This document shows positions 33,344-41,412 of a stretch of 64,000 bases of DNA, one piece after another. The DNA is from SIG587 sp045544035 (lineage in GTDB: Bacteria; Bacillota; Clostridia; Oscillospirales; Acutalibacteraceae): assembly GCA_045544035.1 (NCBI GenBank), contig JAZPYE010000013.1:1-64000 (forward strand). Direction: 5' to 3'. Numbering within the stretch: position 1 is the stretch's first letter; each line of letters starts with the position of its first letter. The position numbers were made by a program, and so were the translations under genes. The notes under the pieces were generated by a model. That model made no database searches and had not been told where the DNA came from. It saw only the letters and a list, made by a program, of their open reading frames with translations.

Positions 33344-33421
33344 CAAAACAAAAGAGCGGGCCAAAACCCACTCTCCTTAAAACATACATCTTACTTTAAT
33401 GTTAGTTTACCACACATTATA
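33344..33421 (-). promoter_or_regulatory. rimP-nusA leader with terminator-like hairpin
   Basis: On the minus strand a TATAAT (33416-33421, no good -35) precedes a hairpin AGAGTGGG-TTTTGG-CCCGCTCT (33353-33374), followed by TTTTGTTTTG. The T-rich tract ends shortly before the rimP ribosome site. It could act as an attenuator; control by NusA would be consistent with NusA autoregulation known elsewhere. Confidence 0.55.
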
Positions 33422-33449
33422 TGAAAATGCAAGTGTTTTTTGAAAATAA

Positions 33450-33474
33450 AAGCCACCCGAGCGGGTGGCTTTAT
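33450..33474 (-). terminator. Terminator of the EF-G-like gene
   Basis: On the minus strand AAAGCCACCCG-CT-CGGGTGGCTTT is followed by TATTTT. It lies 3 bp after the stop codon. Confidence 0.85.
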
Positions 33475-33476
33475 GT

Positions 33477-35519
33477 TTACTGCTGTGCGTTTTCCTCAAT
33501 AATCTTTTTGGAAATGTGTGCAGGAACCTCCTCATAGCGCTCAAACTCAAGGGTGAACACTGCTCTGCCACCGGTTATAGAACGCATTGCGGTGGCGAAA
33601 TCAGACATTTCGGCAATGGGCACCTCACCCACAACCTCCTGCATTTTATTCTGCGCAGGATTCATACCGATAATCTTACCGCGGCGCTTATTTATGTCAC
33701 CGATAACATCACCAAGGTTGTCATCGGGCACAAGAGCCTTAAGGGTGCCAATAGGTTCTAAAAGAACGGGGTTGGCATTTGGAATACCATCCTTGTAAGC
33801 GACCGAAGCCGCCATTTTAAAGGACATTTCAGAGGAGTCAACGGGGTGGTAGGAGCCATCGACCAAAGTCGCTTTAAGACCAACTAACGGATAGCCTGCA
33901 AGAACACCCTTTTGGGCACTGTCACGAAGGCCCTTTTCAACTGCAGGGAAGAAGTTTTTAGGCACTGCGCCGCCGAAAACCTTTTCCTCGAAAATCATTT
34001 CATCGCTGTCACAAGGCTCGAACTCAATCCAAACATCACCAAATTGGCCGTGACCGCCCGACTGCTTCTTATAACGGCCCTGAACCTTAACAGGCTTTCT
34101 GATTTTTTCTCTGTAAGCAACTTTAGGTGCCTTTGTAAGTGCAGTAACACCGAACTTTGCCTTAAGCTTTGAAAGCACCACATCAACATGCTGTTCACCG
34201 AGAGCGCTTAAAATTTGCTCACGGGTTTCTCTATCGGTAAAATAAGAAATGGTGCGGTCCTCTTCTGCAAGCTTAGCAATACCCGAAGCAATCTTTTCCT
34301 CATCACCCTTGTTTTGAGGATAAACTGCAACCGAAAGACAGGGCCTATCAAATGCAACGGGGGCCGCAACGGCACCACCTGAAACACAAAGGGTGTCACC
34401 TGTTAAAACATCGCCAAGCTTTTGTGCGGCGCCAATGTCACCTGCAATAAGTTCTGCAACATCACTTTGCTTGCCGCCCTTTAAAATGAGAAGCTTTGAA
34501 AGCTTAAGCTCTTCACCTGTGCGGGCATTTTTAAGCTTTGTATCGGCAGTGACCTTACCGCCCATAACCTTAAAGTAGGAAAGCTTGCCAACAAAGGGAT
34601 CGGCAACGGTTTTGAAAACGAAGACGCTTGGTGCATCGCCTGCGCTAATTTCTTTTTTAATCTCCTCGCCGTCAACAATTAAGTTTTGTTCATCGGCACC
34701 GGGCATAATTTCGGTCAAAATGTCGGTGGTAATGCCAACGGCATCGCCCCACTGCTGTACACCGCCGAATACAGGGCAAATCTCCCCTGCTCTAATGCCC
34801 TGGCAAAGAGCGCCCTTGATTTCAGCGGGGGTGAACTCCTCGCCTGAGAAATATTTCTCCATAAGCTCATCGTTAACCGAAGCCACTGCCTCAAGCATAA
34901 TGCTTCTCATGTTTGCAATTTCATCGGTTTCGGTGTAAGGGCATTCCTTAAAGTTAAGGCCATCGGTAGCATAAGCCTTGTTTTCAATAAGGTTAACATA
35001 GCAGGTAACAACCTCACCCTCAACAACGGGAACAAGAACGGGGCAAACAACGGCACCGTAGTGTGCGGTAAGTGCTGATAAAACGCGGTTAAAGTGGGCA
35101 TGGGTGGAGTTTAACTTTCCAATGAAGAAGGCCACCGCCTTTTTGGCAGCCCTTGCCTTTTCAAAAGCAAGTTCGGCGCCAACTGTTAATCCCGATTTAC
35201 CAGAAATTACAACCATTGCGGCATCAGCAGCAGAAAGCGCCTCGGTAACACCGCCGGCAAAGTCAAACATTCCGGGGGCATCAATCAGGTTTATGTGGCG
35301 GCCATTATAATCCAAGGAATAAACCGAGGTGGAAACCGAAATTTTTCTTTTCTTTTCCTCAGGGTCAAAATCCATAACGGTAGTGCCATCGTCAATCTTT
35401 CCGATTCTATCGGTTGCCTTTGCATAATATAAAATAGCATCTGCCAGTGTGGTCTTACCCGAACCGGCGTGACCAAGCAGGGCTAAATTAAGAATTTTTT
35501 TGCTGTCATAAGAACTCAA
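33477..35519 (-). CDS. Divergent EF-G paralog (translation factor GTPase family)
   Basis: This 680-residue protein has all five EF-G domains and the P-loop GHAGSGKTT (residues 16-24). Two key G motifs are changed. The switch-II PGH is DAPGMFDF, with Met84 in place of the catalytic His, and the base-recognition NKxD is GKLN (134-137). The segment DFDPEEKKRKIS also marks the paralog class (EF-G2-like) and not the main EF-G. Late parts (YKKQSGGHGQFGDV; GYPLVGLKATLVDGSYHPVDSSE) are conserved. It starts with TTG behind AAGGAG. A role in translation or ribosome rescue cannot be fixed; reduced or altered GTP use is inferred. Confidence 0.85.
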   Translation of the reverse strand: MSSYDSKKILNLALLGHAGSGKTTLADAILYYAKATDRIGKIDDGTTVMDFDPEEKKRKISVSTSVYSLDYNGRHINLIDAPGMFDFAGGVTEALSAADAAMVVISGKSGLTVGAELAFEKARAAKKAVAFFIGKLNSTHAHFNRVLSALTAHYGAVVCPVLVPVVEGEVVTCYVNLIENKAYATDGLNFKECPYTETDEIANMRSIMLEAVASVNDELMEKYFSGEEFTPAEIKGALCQGIRAGEICPVFGGVQQWGDAVGITTDILTEIMPGADEQNLIVDGEEIKKEISAGDAPSVFVFKTVADPFVGKLSYFKVMGGKVTADTKLKNARTGEELKLSKLLILKGGKQSDVAELIAGDIGAAQKLGDVLTGDTLCVSGGAVAAPVAFDRPCLSVAVYPQNKGDEEKIASGIAKLAEEDRTISYFTDRETREQILSALGEQHVDVVLSKLKAKFGVTALTKAPKVAYREKIRKPVKVQGRYKKQSGGHGQFGDVWIEFEPCDSDEMIFEEKVFGGAVPKNFFPAVEKGLRDSAQKGVLAGYPLVGLKATLVDGSYHPVDSSEMSFKMAASVAYKDGIPNANPVLLEPIGTLKALVPDDNLGDVIGDINKRRGKIIGMNPAQNKMQEVVGEVPIAEMSDFATAMRSITGGRAVFTLEFERYEEVPAHISKKIIEENAQQ

Positions 35520-35568
35520 TGTAATGCACTCCTTTTAAAACGGGATTACCCGCACTTGTATATGTCCT

Positions 35569-35597
35569 ATTATATCATACGCTTTTTGTTATTTCAA
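35569..35597 (-). promoter_or_regulatory. Promoter of the EF-G-like gene
   Basis: On the minus strand TTGAAA (35592-35597) and TATAAT (35569-35574) are separated by 17 bp. Confidence 0.75.
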
Positions 35598-35779
35598 CTA
35601 GTTTTTTTATACTTTTTGGAATTCTTTTGTGAATTTAGCACAAGTTTTTAAAAAATTTCAAGGTTGTAATAAATTAAGTAGCTTTTGTAATCCTTTTGAT
35701 ATCAAACTGTAACCCAAATGGTGTTTATTTTCGGGACCTTTTTAAATATAATATTATTATAAAATTCAGGAGGTGTGGT

Positions 35780-36379
35780 ATGAAAAAGTCGGTTTTGCTC
35801 TCTTTGCTTTTAACATTTGTTATTGTTATGAGCGGCTTTTCGTGCCTCGGCTTCCATACAAAGGCCATTGCTGACCAAAAGCCTGCCACCCAGGTTTTAA
35901 AACCAATAACTACCGAGCAAGATGCACTCAAAAAATCACGCTTTGAAAATATGCTTAATCACAACTATCTTTACGATGATGATTTTAATAATATGCACAC
36001 CGTGATTGAAAATTCCTGCCTTGCCCTCCTTGATAAAATGGAAGTGCAGTTTATTTCCACCGACATTTTGTTCCCGTTCATTGAAAATGCCTATGGTATT
36101 TCGGTTTATCTTGATGATGAATTTGGCGCAGGCTTCCCCAAAAAGCAGGGCGCAGTTTATGTAGTGCCAAGAGGATTTACACAATACACCCACACGGTTA
36201 TAAACATTGAAAGCGAGGGTGACATCTTTAAGGTAACCTCACTTGCCATAACCGACAGTCACGATAATGAACCCACCGAGCTTGTCTGCAACACGGTTTT
36301 CAAAGTGGCAGAGGAGAGTGCCTTCGGTTATAACATTATAAGCAGCACCTTAAAGGCCGCAAACGGAATTGAACTTTAA
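35780..36379 (+). CDS. Secreted protein of unknown function
   Basis: This 199-residue protein starts at ATG 35780 behind AGGAGG (6 bp). It begins with a signal peptide: basic KK, hydrophobic core to about 25, and a likely cleavage after AIA near residue 32. No clear lipobox is present. The mature part is acidic, with mixed helices and strands and no motif I recognise. It stands alone between the divergent EF-G-like gene and SpoIID. Confidence 0.75.
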   Translation: MKKSVLLSLLLTFVIVMSGFSCLGFHTKAIADQKPATQVLKPITTEQDALKKSRFENMLNHNYLYDDDFNNMHTVIENSCLALLDKMEVQFISTDILFPFIENAYGISVYLDDEFGAGFPKKQGAVYVVPRGFTQYTHTVINIESEGDIFKVTSLAITDSHDNEPTELVCNTVFKVAEESAFGYNIISSTLKAANGIEL

Positions 36380-36393
36380 AGCAAAAGCCCTCC

Positions 36394-36667
36394 GGGTGTT
36401 GGCCTTAGGGATGAAATGCCTAAAAAAGTAAATTTTTGCGGTCTATGTGTTAAAAAGCTGTGGTACGCGTCAGCGTTACCACAGCTTTTCGCCTTTTATA
36501 CCACTAAAAATTTTTCTTTTTTAGGTGCTGCGCAGTTTTGTAAGAATAAATTTGTTTTGATTTCGAAGTTAAGAAAACGTGGTAATACTTTGTGTCTTAC
36601 AAGTTTTCGCGACAAGAAAGCATACAAATTTATCTGAAAAACCAATTAATCCCTAAGGCCAACACCC
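36394..36667. repeat. 19-bp perfect inverted repeat enclosing a 236-bp spacer
   Basis: GGGTGTTGGCCTTAGGGAT at 36394-36412 and its exact complement at 36649-36667 face each other. The right arm reaches the SpoIID stop codon. The spacer holds a hairpin terminator and no convincing gene. The arms may be the ends of a small non-coding insertion or a long-range stem. Confidence 0.7.
36453..36489 (+). terminator. Strong hairpin downstream of the secreted protein gene
   Basis: AAAAGCTGTGGTA-CGC-GTCA-GCG-TTACCACAGCTTTT forms a long stem with one bulged T. The following T-rich tract is weak. It lies inside the 19-bp inverted repeat pair. Confidence 0.6.
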
Positions 36668-37614
36668 TAACCGAGGGATTTTTTTATTTCACAACCATCA
36701 TAGTACCAACTTAAAATCTCCTTATAATCGCTTCCCTGCTGCGCCATATAGTTGGCGCCGTATTGACTCATTCCAACCCCGTGGCCGTGGCCGCGCACGG
36801 TGAACATAAAGTCCATTCCATCAAAAATCAAATCAAAACTGCTGCTTTTAAGGGAAAATCTTTCTCTTATCTCGCTGCCCTTAAACTCCTTGCCGCCTAT
36901 AACGATTTTGTTTACGGTGCCGCTTTCGGTGTTTTCGGTTTTCCCAAGCCAACCCTTCGCCTCCCCCGAAAGTTCCACAAACTCACCCATCTGCTTTTTG
37001 AAATCCTCCTCTGTAAAACCCACGGTGCTTAAATAATCAGGACAAAGCAGGTCACCGATGCTGTCGGCCACTGTAAGATAGGGATAATCCTTTCCCCAAA
37101 CATTTGCCGCCGTTTCGGTTTTTCCCGAGGATACGGCGTGGTAAACGGCCATAATTGGCGCCCCGTCATAACAAATCAGTTCATTTTCGGTTGTCGCCAC
37201 AGCCGCCTTGATTTTTTCAAGATTTTCGCTGAAATCCTCTCCCCATTTTTCCCGAAGCTGTTCCTCATTTAAAAATGCCTGGTCGGTATTTTCATCGGCG
37301 GTAATGTCATAATCCTCCTCGGCATTTTGCGCCTTTTTGTAGCTTAAAAAGGTTCGTGCCGCCACAGCCTGTGCCTTAAGGGCCTCCTCGGTGTATTCGG
37401 CAGGCATTTCGGCCGCCACCACCCCCACCAAATATTCATCGGTTCCAATTTCGGTTATTCCTGTGTCGGTTTTGAGGCGCACCGCATCCTCTGTCTGCGG
37501 TGCCACTGTAAGTGCGGCATCACCCTGTGCCGATGGCAACGCCGTTGCCGCCAGAGGTAAAAAAAGCATTGATGCCATAATAACTGCCAAAATAATTAGA
37601 TATGAATTTTTCAT
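36667..37614 (-). CDS. spoIID: SpoIID/LytB-domain protein
   Basis: This 315-residue protein has an N-terminal signal anchor (about 5-25) and the SpoIID core: VAAEMPAEYTEEALKAQAVAARTF, AVYHAVSSGKTE and GHGHGVGMSQYGAN. SpoIID is a lytic transglycosylase of the peptidoglycan glycan strand that drives engulfment of the forespore. Presence suggests a sporulation pathway, though SpoIID-like amidase enhancers also exist. The 3' codons lie in an inverted repeat. Confidence 0.88.
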   Translation of the reverse strand: MKNSYLIILAVIMASMLFLPLAATALPSAQGDAALTVAPQTEDAVRLKTDTGITEIGTDEYLVGVVAAEMPAEYTEEALKAQAVAARTFLSYKKAQNAEEDYDITADENTDQAFLNEEQLREKWGEDFSENLEKIKAAVATTENELICYDGAPIMAVYHAVSSGKTETAANVWGKDYPYLTVADSIGDLLCPDYLSTVGFTEEDFKKQMGEFVELSGEAKGWLGKTENTESGTVNKIVIGGKEFKGSEIRERFSLKSSSFDLIFDGMDFMFTVRGHGHGVGMSQYGANYMAQQGSDYKEILSWYYDGCEIKKSLG

Positions 37615-37633
37615 AAACTCTCCCTTAATTTCA

Positions 37634-37662
37634 TTGACTTTTCCTTTAGTTAAAGTTACAAT
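37634..37662 (+). promoter_or_regulatory. Promoter of the membrane protein/glycosyltransferase pair
   Basis: TTGACT (37634-37639) and TACAAT (37657-37662) are separated by 17 bp. Confidence 0.6.
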
Positions 37663-37700
37663 TATTTATATATAATACTTATGTCTCGGAAGGATTTATT

Positions 37701-38480
37701 ATGAATTTTAAGAAAACGGTTATTTTTCTCGGCTGTGCCGTACCCGTTTGCGCGCTGCTTAACTTTCTTGTAATGTTTTTCACCATTGAAACAAGTAGTG
37801 GCTTTTTCAAAACGGGTTATTCCTCCCTTGCCATGCTGATGCTGGGAATTATAGCTGTCCTCATCATTTTGAGCGCTGTGCCTTTTTCTCACATTAAACG
37901 CCCCCAGCCACCAGCTTTTTGGCCCTATGTTTGTGCGTTTTTAAGTGTAGCACTCGGCCTTTGCTTTTTCATTGAGACCTTTAAATTCACACCGCTTGCA
38001 GGCACCACCCCCGCCCTTGAGGCCTTTATCAGGATTTTTGCCGTTTTAAGCGGAATTGTTTTTGTGTGGTGCGGTGTAAATGAGCTTTCCTTTGTGCCTA
38101 TTATTAAGGAAATCTATGTAATACCCGTGATTTATATGATTTTAAAGATGATTGTCGCCTTTGTTGCCTATGTGGGGGTTGCCACAATCACCGAAACCGT
38201 ATTTGAACTTTTTGCAATTTGTGCAATGCTCATTTTCACACTTAATTTTGCAAAAGCACAAAACGGTATTAAAAACAAGAAGGGTGATGCCCTTTCCACC
38301 CCCCTTTGTGTAATTTGCGCACTTGTTATCCTCACACAAATTGCGCCCTACGCTGTAAACTATTTTGTAAAAGAGGAAGCACTGCTCCACGCAAACTCTC
38401 TTTTCACCCCCACCAGCATTGTTTTGTCCTTGTTCATCATTTCGATATCAATTTTCAAAGAGCAAAAAGAATTATACTAA
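37701..38480 (+). CDS. Polytopic membrane protein of unknown function
   Basis: This 259-residue protein has about seven hydrophobic segments (near 8-28, 42-60, 72-92, 108-125, 135-160, 165-185 and 205-250) separated by short loops. No motif is recognised. It lies 13 bp ahead of the glycosyltransferase on the same transcript. Confidence 0.75.
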   Translation: MNFKKTVIFLGCAVPVCALLNFLVMFFTIETSSGFFKTGYSSLAMLMLGIIAVLIILSAVPFSHIKRPQPPAFWPYVCAFLSVALGLCFFIETFKFTPLAGTTPALEAFIRIFAVLSGIVFVWCGVNELSFVPIIKEIYVIPVIYMILKMIVAFVAYVGVATITETVFELFAICAMLIFTLNFAKAQNGIKNKKGDALSTPLCVICALVILTQIAPYAVNYFVKEEALLHANSLFTPTSIVLSLFIISISIFKEQKELY

Positions 38481-38493
38481 GGAGATAAGTTTC

Positions 38494-39660
38494 ATGAAAG
38501 TAGCCCTCTTTAACGATTCTTTTCCCCCCACCATTGATGGTGTGGCAAATGCAATTGAAAACTATGCCCGCATTATCACCGAAAATTACGGCGAGGCAGT
38601 TGTTGTAACCCCTAAATATCCGAATGTTACCGACAACTATCCCTTTGAGGTTTTCCGTTTTTCATCGGCAAAATTCCTTGGAAAAATGCCCTACCGCGTG
38701 GGAAACCCCTTTTCACCCAAAACCCTCCTCGAACTCTCAAAAAAAGAATTCGACATTTTACACGTGCATTGCCCCTTTGCTTCGGCAGTGCTTGCCCGTG
38801 AACTTATTTTAGGCAAGGAAAATCATCCACCCGTTATTTATACATACCACACTAAATACGATGTTGACCTTGATAAATATGTTCCCAATAAGCATCTCAA
38901 CACAATTTCAAGAAAGTTTGTGCTAAGCAACATAAACTATGCCGATGAGGTTTGGGCTGTATCAAACGGTGCTCGTGATAGTCTTCGTGATTTAGGCTAC
39001 CAAGGTGAAGTTTTGGTAATGCCCAACGGCACCGATTTTAAAAAAGGCAAGGCTGACCCCAATGAAATAGCTGAGCTTGAAAGAATGTATTTAATAGATA
39101 AGCAGGTTCCAATGTTTCTTTTCTGCGGCAGAATGATGTGGTACAAAAACGTTAAAATCATTCTTGATGCCCTTAAAAAATTGAGTAAGGCGGGCTTTGC
39201 CTACCGTGCATTCTTTGTTGGCGACGGTGTTGACCGCCCTGCCATTGAGCAATATGCTAAAGAGCTTGGCATTTATAAAAACACGGTCTTCACAGGCGCT
39301 GTTTATGACCGCGACAGGCTTCGCGCCTTTTTCACCCGCGCCGATTTGTTTATGTTCCCCTCAACCTACGACACCTCAGGTCTTGTGGTGAAAGAAGCCG
39401 CCGCTTGTTATACACCCAGCATTCTCATTCGGGATAGCTGCGCCGCTGAAGGTGTTGAGGATGGCTTCTCGGGCGTTATGTGTGAGGAAAATGCCGATGA
39501 CTTTGCCAAAAAGCTGGCCGAGCTTTGCAAAAACCCCTCTGCCTTTGAAACCCTTGGCAACAATGCCGCAGAGTATGTTTACTATTCCTGGGAGGATTCG
39601 GTTACCGCCGCTGTTAAGCGCTACGAAACAGTGCTGGAAAACCACTTGAGAAAAAAATAA
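38494..39660 (+). CDS. GT4-family glycosyltransferase
   Basis: This 388-residue GT-B enzyme starts at ATG 38494 with AAGGAG upstream. N-terminal features are FNDSFPPTIDGVANAIENYA and DILHVHCPFASAVLARELI. The C-terminal half has FCGRMMWYKNVKIIL and a late E-X7-E region around STYDTSGLVVKEAA. It resembles diacylglycerol or phosphatidylinositol glycosyltransferases that act at the membrane; the acceptor is unknown. It ends with a strong terminator. Confidence 0.88.
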   Translation: MKVALFNDSFPPTIDGVANAIENYARIITENYGEAVVVTPKYPNVTDNYPFEVFRFSSAKFLGKMPYRVGNPFSPKTLLELSKKEFDILHVHCPFASAVLARELILGKENHPPVIYTYHTKYDVDLDKYVPNKHLNTISRKFVLSNINYADEVWAVSNGARDSLRDLGYQGEVLVMPNGTDFKKGKADPNEIAELERMYLIDKQVPMFLFCGRMMWYKNVKIILDALKKLSKAGFAYRAFFVGDGVDRPAIEQYAKELGIYKNTVFTGAVYDRDRLRAFFTRADLFMFPSTYDTSGLVVKEAAACYTPSILIRDSCAAEGVEDGFSGVMCEENADDFAKKLAELCKNPSAFETLGNNAAEYVYYSWEDSVTAAVKRYETVLENHLRKK

Positions 39661-39667
39661 AAAGATA

Positions 39668-39694
39668 AAACCCCGACACATAGTGTCGGGGTTT
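39668..39694 (+). terminator. Terminator of the glycosyltransferase gene
   Basis: AAACCCCGACAC-ATA-GTGTCGGGGTTT is followed by ATTATTTT. The opposite gene ends 7 bp further on, so it may also act for it. Confidence 0.9.
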
Positions 39695-39700
39695 ATTATT

Positions 39701-40162
39701 TTAAAATACAAGAAAATGAAGAATAAGCGCCATGAAAAAGCCGAGAAGAATTCCTGCTAAAACCTGAATGGGCGTGTGGCCCACAAATTCCTTGAGTTTA
39801 ACCTCGGGCAGTTTTTCAGCCGATAAATCATCAAAGGCCTTAATGATTTCATTTAAAATCACTGCCTGCTTGCCCGTTTCAAGGCGAACACCCATTGCAT
39901 CGTGGCAAACAACAATGGCGAGAATGGCTGCAATGCCGAACTCAAAGCTGGCAAGGCCAAAGTTCATACCCGTTATTGTTGCAAGGGATGTAACCGTTGC
40001 CGAATGACAGCTTGGCATTCCGCCATCGCCGAACATGCGCCTTATATCGAATTTTTTATAAATCCGCCAATGAATTATGGTCTTTAAAATTTGTCCCACA
40101 AACCAAGAAATTGTCGCCGTTAAAAGGTATTTATTTAAAAATATGTCCAATAACCATTCCAT
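39701..40162 (-). CDS. Divergent PAP2 (DUF212) membrane protein
   Basis: This 153-residue membrane protein has the family's landmarks FGDGGMPSCHSATVTSLAT, CHDAMGVRLETGKQA and GHTPIQVLAG. The family is acid-phosphatase-like and functionally uncharacterised. The upstream ~125 bp to the next gene contains only short interrupted frames. Confidence 0.85.
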   Translation of the reverse strand: MEWLLDIFLNKYLLTATISWFVGQILKTIIHWRIYKKFDIRRMFGDGGMPSCHSATVTSLATITGMNFGLASFEFGIAAILAIVVCHDAMGVRLETGKQAVILNEIIKAFDDLSAEKLPEVKLKEFVGHTPIQVLAGILLGFFMALILHFLVF

Positions 40163-40287
40163 AAATTTTTCTCCTCTTCCCTTAAAATCCCTTTATTCTT
40201 TTATTTCCCCAAATGCCTTAAGCCATTCACGCTTAATTATCGCTTTAATCCGTTTATCCCACGAACTTGCCGTTTAGCCATTTAAAA

Positions 40288-41079
40288 CTATCCTTTTATG
40301 TAAGGTATATAATCGGTGCAAATCTCGCCGCCCTCTGAATTAAAATCAACTAATCTTATGCCCCAATTTGTGTTGTTGCTAAATCCGAAACCACCGCAAT
40401 ACAAAACAGGAAGTCTTCTCCATTCATCGGGCAAAATTTTGGTGATTGAACGGTGAATGTGACCTGCAAAGGCGCAAACAATATTCTTATTTTCCAAAAT
40501 AAGCTGCCTTGCCTCTTCGCTCTCTTTGTCGGTAAGCAGGTCGTGCATACATAGATAAATCTTTTTATCCTTGTGCTTTTGGAGCACGGTTTTTAAAAAC
40601 TCGGTGTTAATGCCGGTGTAGGTGCCGTCACTGTTTTCGGTGGGGTCAAGGTCACCGCCAAAGGTGTCGCACATTGCAAAAACCTTGTCACCGTAAATAA
40701 GAGCAAATTCTCTTTTAAAGCCTGTAAGTTTTTCCCACTTTTCCTCGCCGTACTGCTCATGGTTGCCCGGGAGCATATATGTTTTTGCAGGAAACTGAGG
40801 AAGATATTCCTTAACAAAGCTGTGAGTATTTGAAACCGAAGGCTCCCAAAGGTAAGAGCCATAATCGTACCAGCCCCAAAAATCAAGAGAATAATCACCC
40901 AGGCCTAAAATGGCATCGAAAGGGGCTAAATCGTATTGCTTTTTAAGGGTTTCGGTTAAAAAGCCCATTCTTGCCTTGGCATCAGCGCCGTTCCAGGCGA
41001 TGTGGCAGTAATGCGCATCGGTTATAATCGCAATTCGCTTGTTTGAGGTATTGCCTATAACATATTCCGTGTATCCCAT
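40288..41079 (-). CDS. Metallophosphoesterase
   Basis: This 263-residue calcineurin-type enzyme carries all metal motifs: DAHYCH, LGLGDYSLD, LPGNHEQYG, a middle CMHDLL and AGHIHRS. It has no signal peptide when started at ATG 41079, which has AAGGGG 6 bp upstream. The substrate is unknown. Confidence 0.85.
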   Translation of the reverse strand: MGYTEYVIGNTSNKRIAIITDAHYCHIAWNGADAKARMGFLTETLKKQYDLAPFDAILGLGDYSLDFWGWYDYGSYLWEPSVSNTHSFVKEYLPQFPAKTYMLPGNHEQYGEEKWEKLTGFKREFALIYGDKVFAMCDTFGGDLDPTENSDGTYTGINTEFLKTVLQKHKDKKIYLCMHDLLTDKESEEARQLILENKNIVCAFAGHIHRSITKILPDEWRRLPVLYCGGFGFSNNTNWGIRLVDFNSEGGEICTDYIPYIKG

Positions 41080-41157
41080 ATCAAACCCCTTCCGCATTTG
41101 ATACACATAAAAAGTATACCACAATATGTTTAAAATGGCAATAAAGAGAAAAAAATC

Positions 41158-41325
41158 AATGCGAAGCATTGTATATCATCAATTCCGCAAGGAATTGCAT
41201 ATCATCAAAACTTTAGTTTTGTATATCATCATTGTGAAAGTATTTTGATACACACCTAAAGGTGTGATGAGATACAACGATAGCGTTGCTATCGTTGATG
41301 ATATGCCATTGCTTTCGCAATGGAT
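41158..41325. repeat. Cluster of short hairpins separated by ATATCATCA spacers
   Basis: At least five palindromes follow each other: CAATGCgaaGCATTG, CAATTCCgcaaGGAATTG, AAAACTttAGTTTT, CACACCtaaaGGTGTG and ACGATAGCgttGCTATCGT, then CCATTGCtttcGCAATGG. The first three are separated by TATATCATCA-like links, and a reverse form TGATGATAT follows the fifth. Stems differ while links are kept. It lies in the gap between the phosphoesterase and the DUF4041 gene. Confidence 0.85.
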
Positions 41326-41326
41326 A

Positions 41327-41361
41327 AAAAAACTCTCGTTCAAAAGAACGAGAGTTTTTTG
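41327..41361. terminator. Bidirectional terminator at the DUF4041 gene
   Basis: AAAAAACTCTCGTTC-AAAA-GAACGAGAGTTTTTT. It lies 52 bp after the DUF4041 gene stop, directly next to the palindrome cluster. Confidence 0.88.
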
Positions 41362-41412
41362 GGTAGTTTGAACTTAATGACACGAATAAAATGTGCCTGA
41401 AAAACGAGATTT

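Noticed and set aside
36416..36637. 73-codon frame in the 19-bp inverted repeat spacer
   Set aside because: It runs through the terminator hairpin and has no ribosome site.
40163..40287. Small gene between the DUF212 and phosphoesterase genes
   Set aside because: Two short overlapping frames (14 and ~26 codons) exist, but one is too short and the other lacks a start codon.
41158..41325. CRISPR array
   Set aside because: The palindromes differ from each other and the constant links are only about 10 bp; no cas genes in the window.
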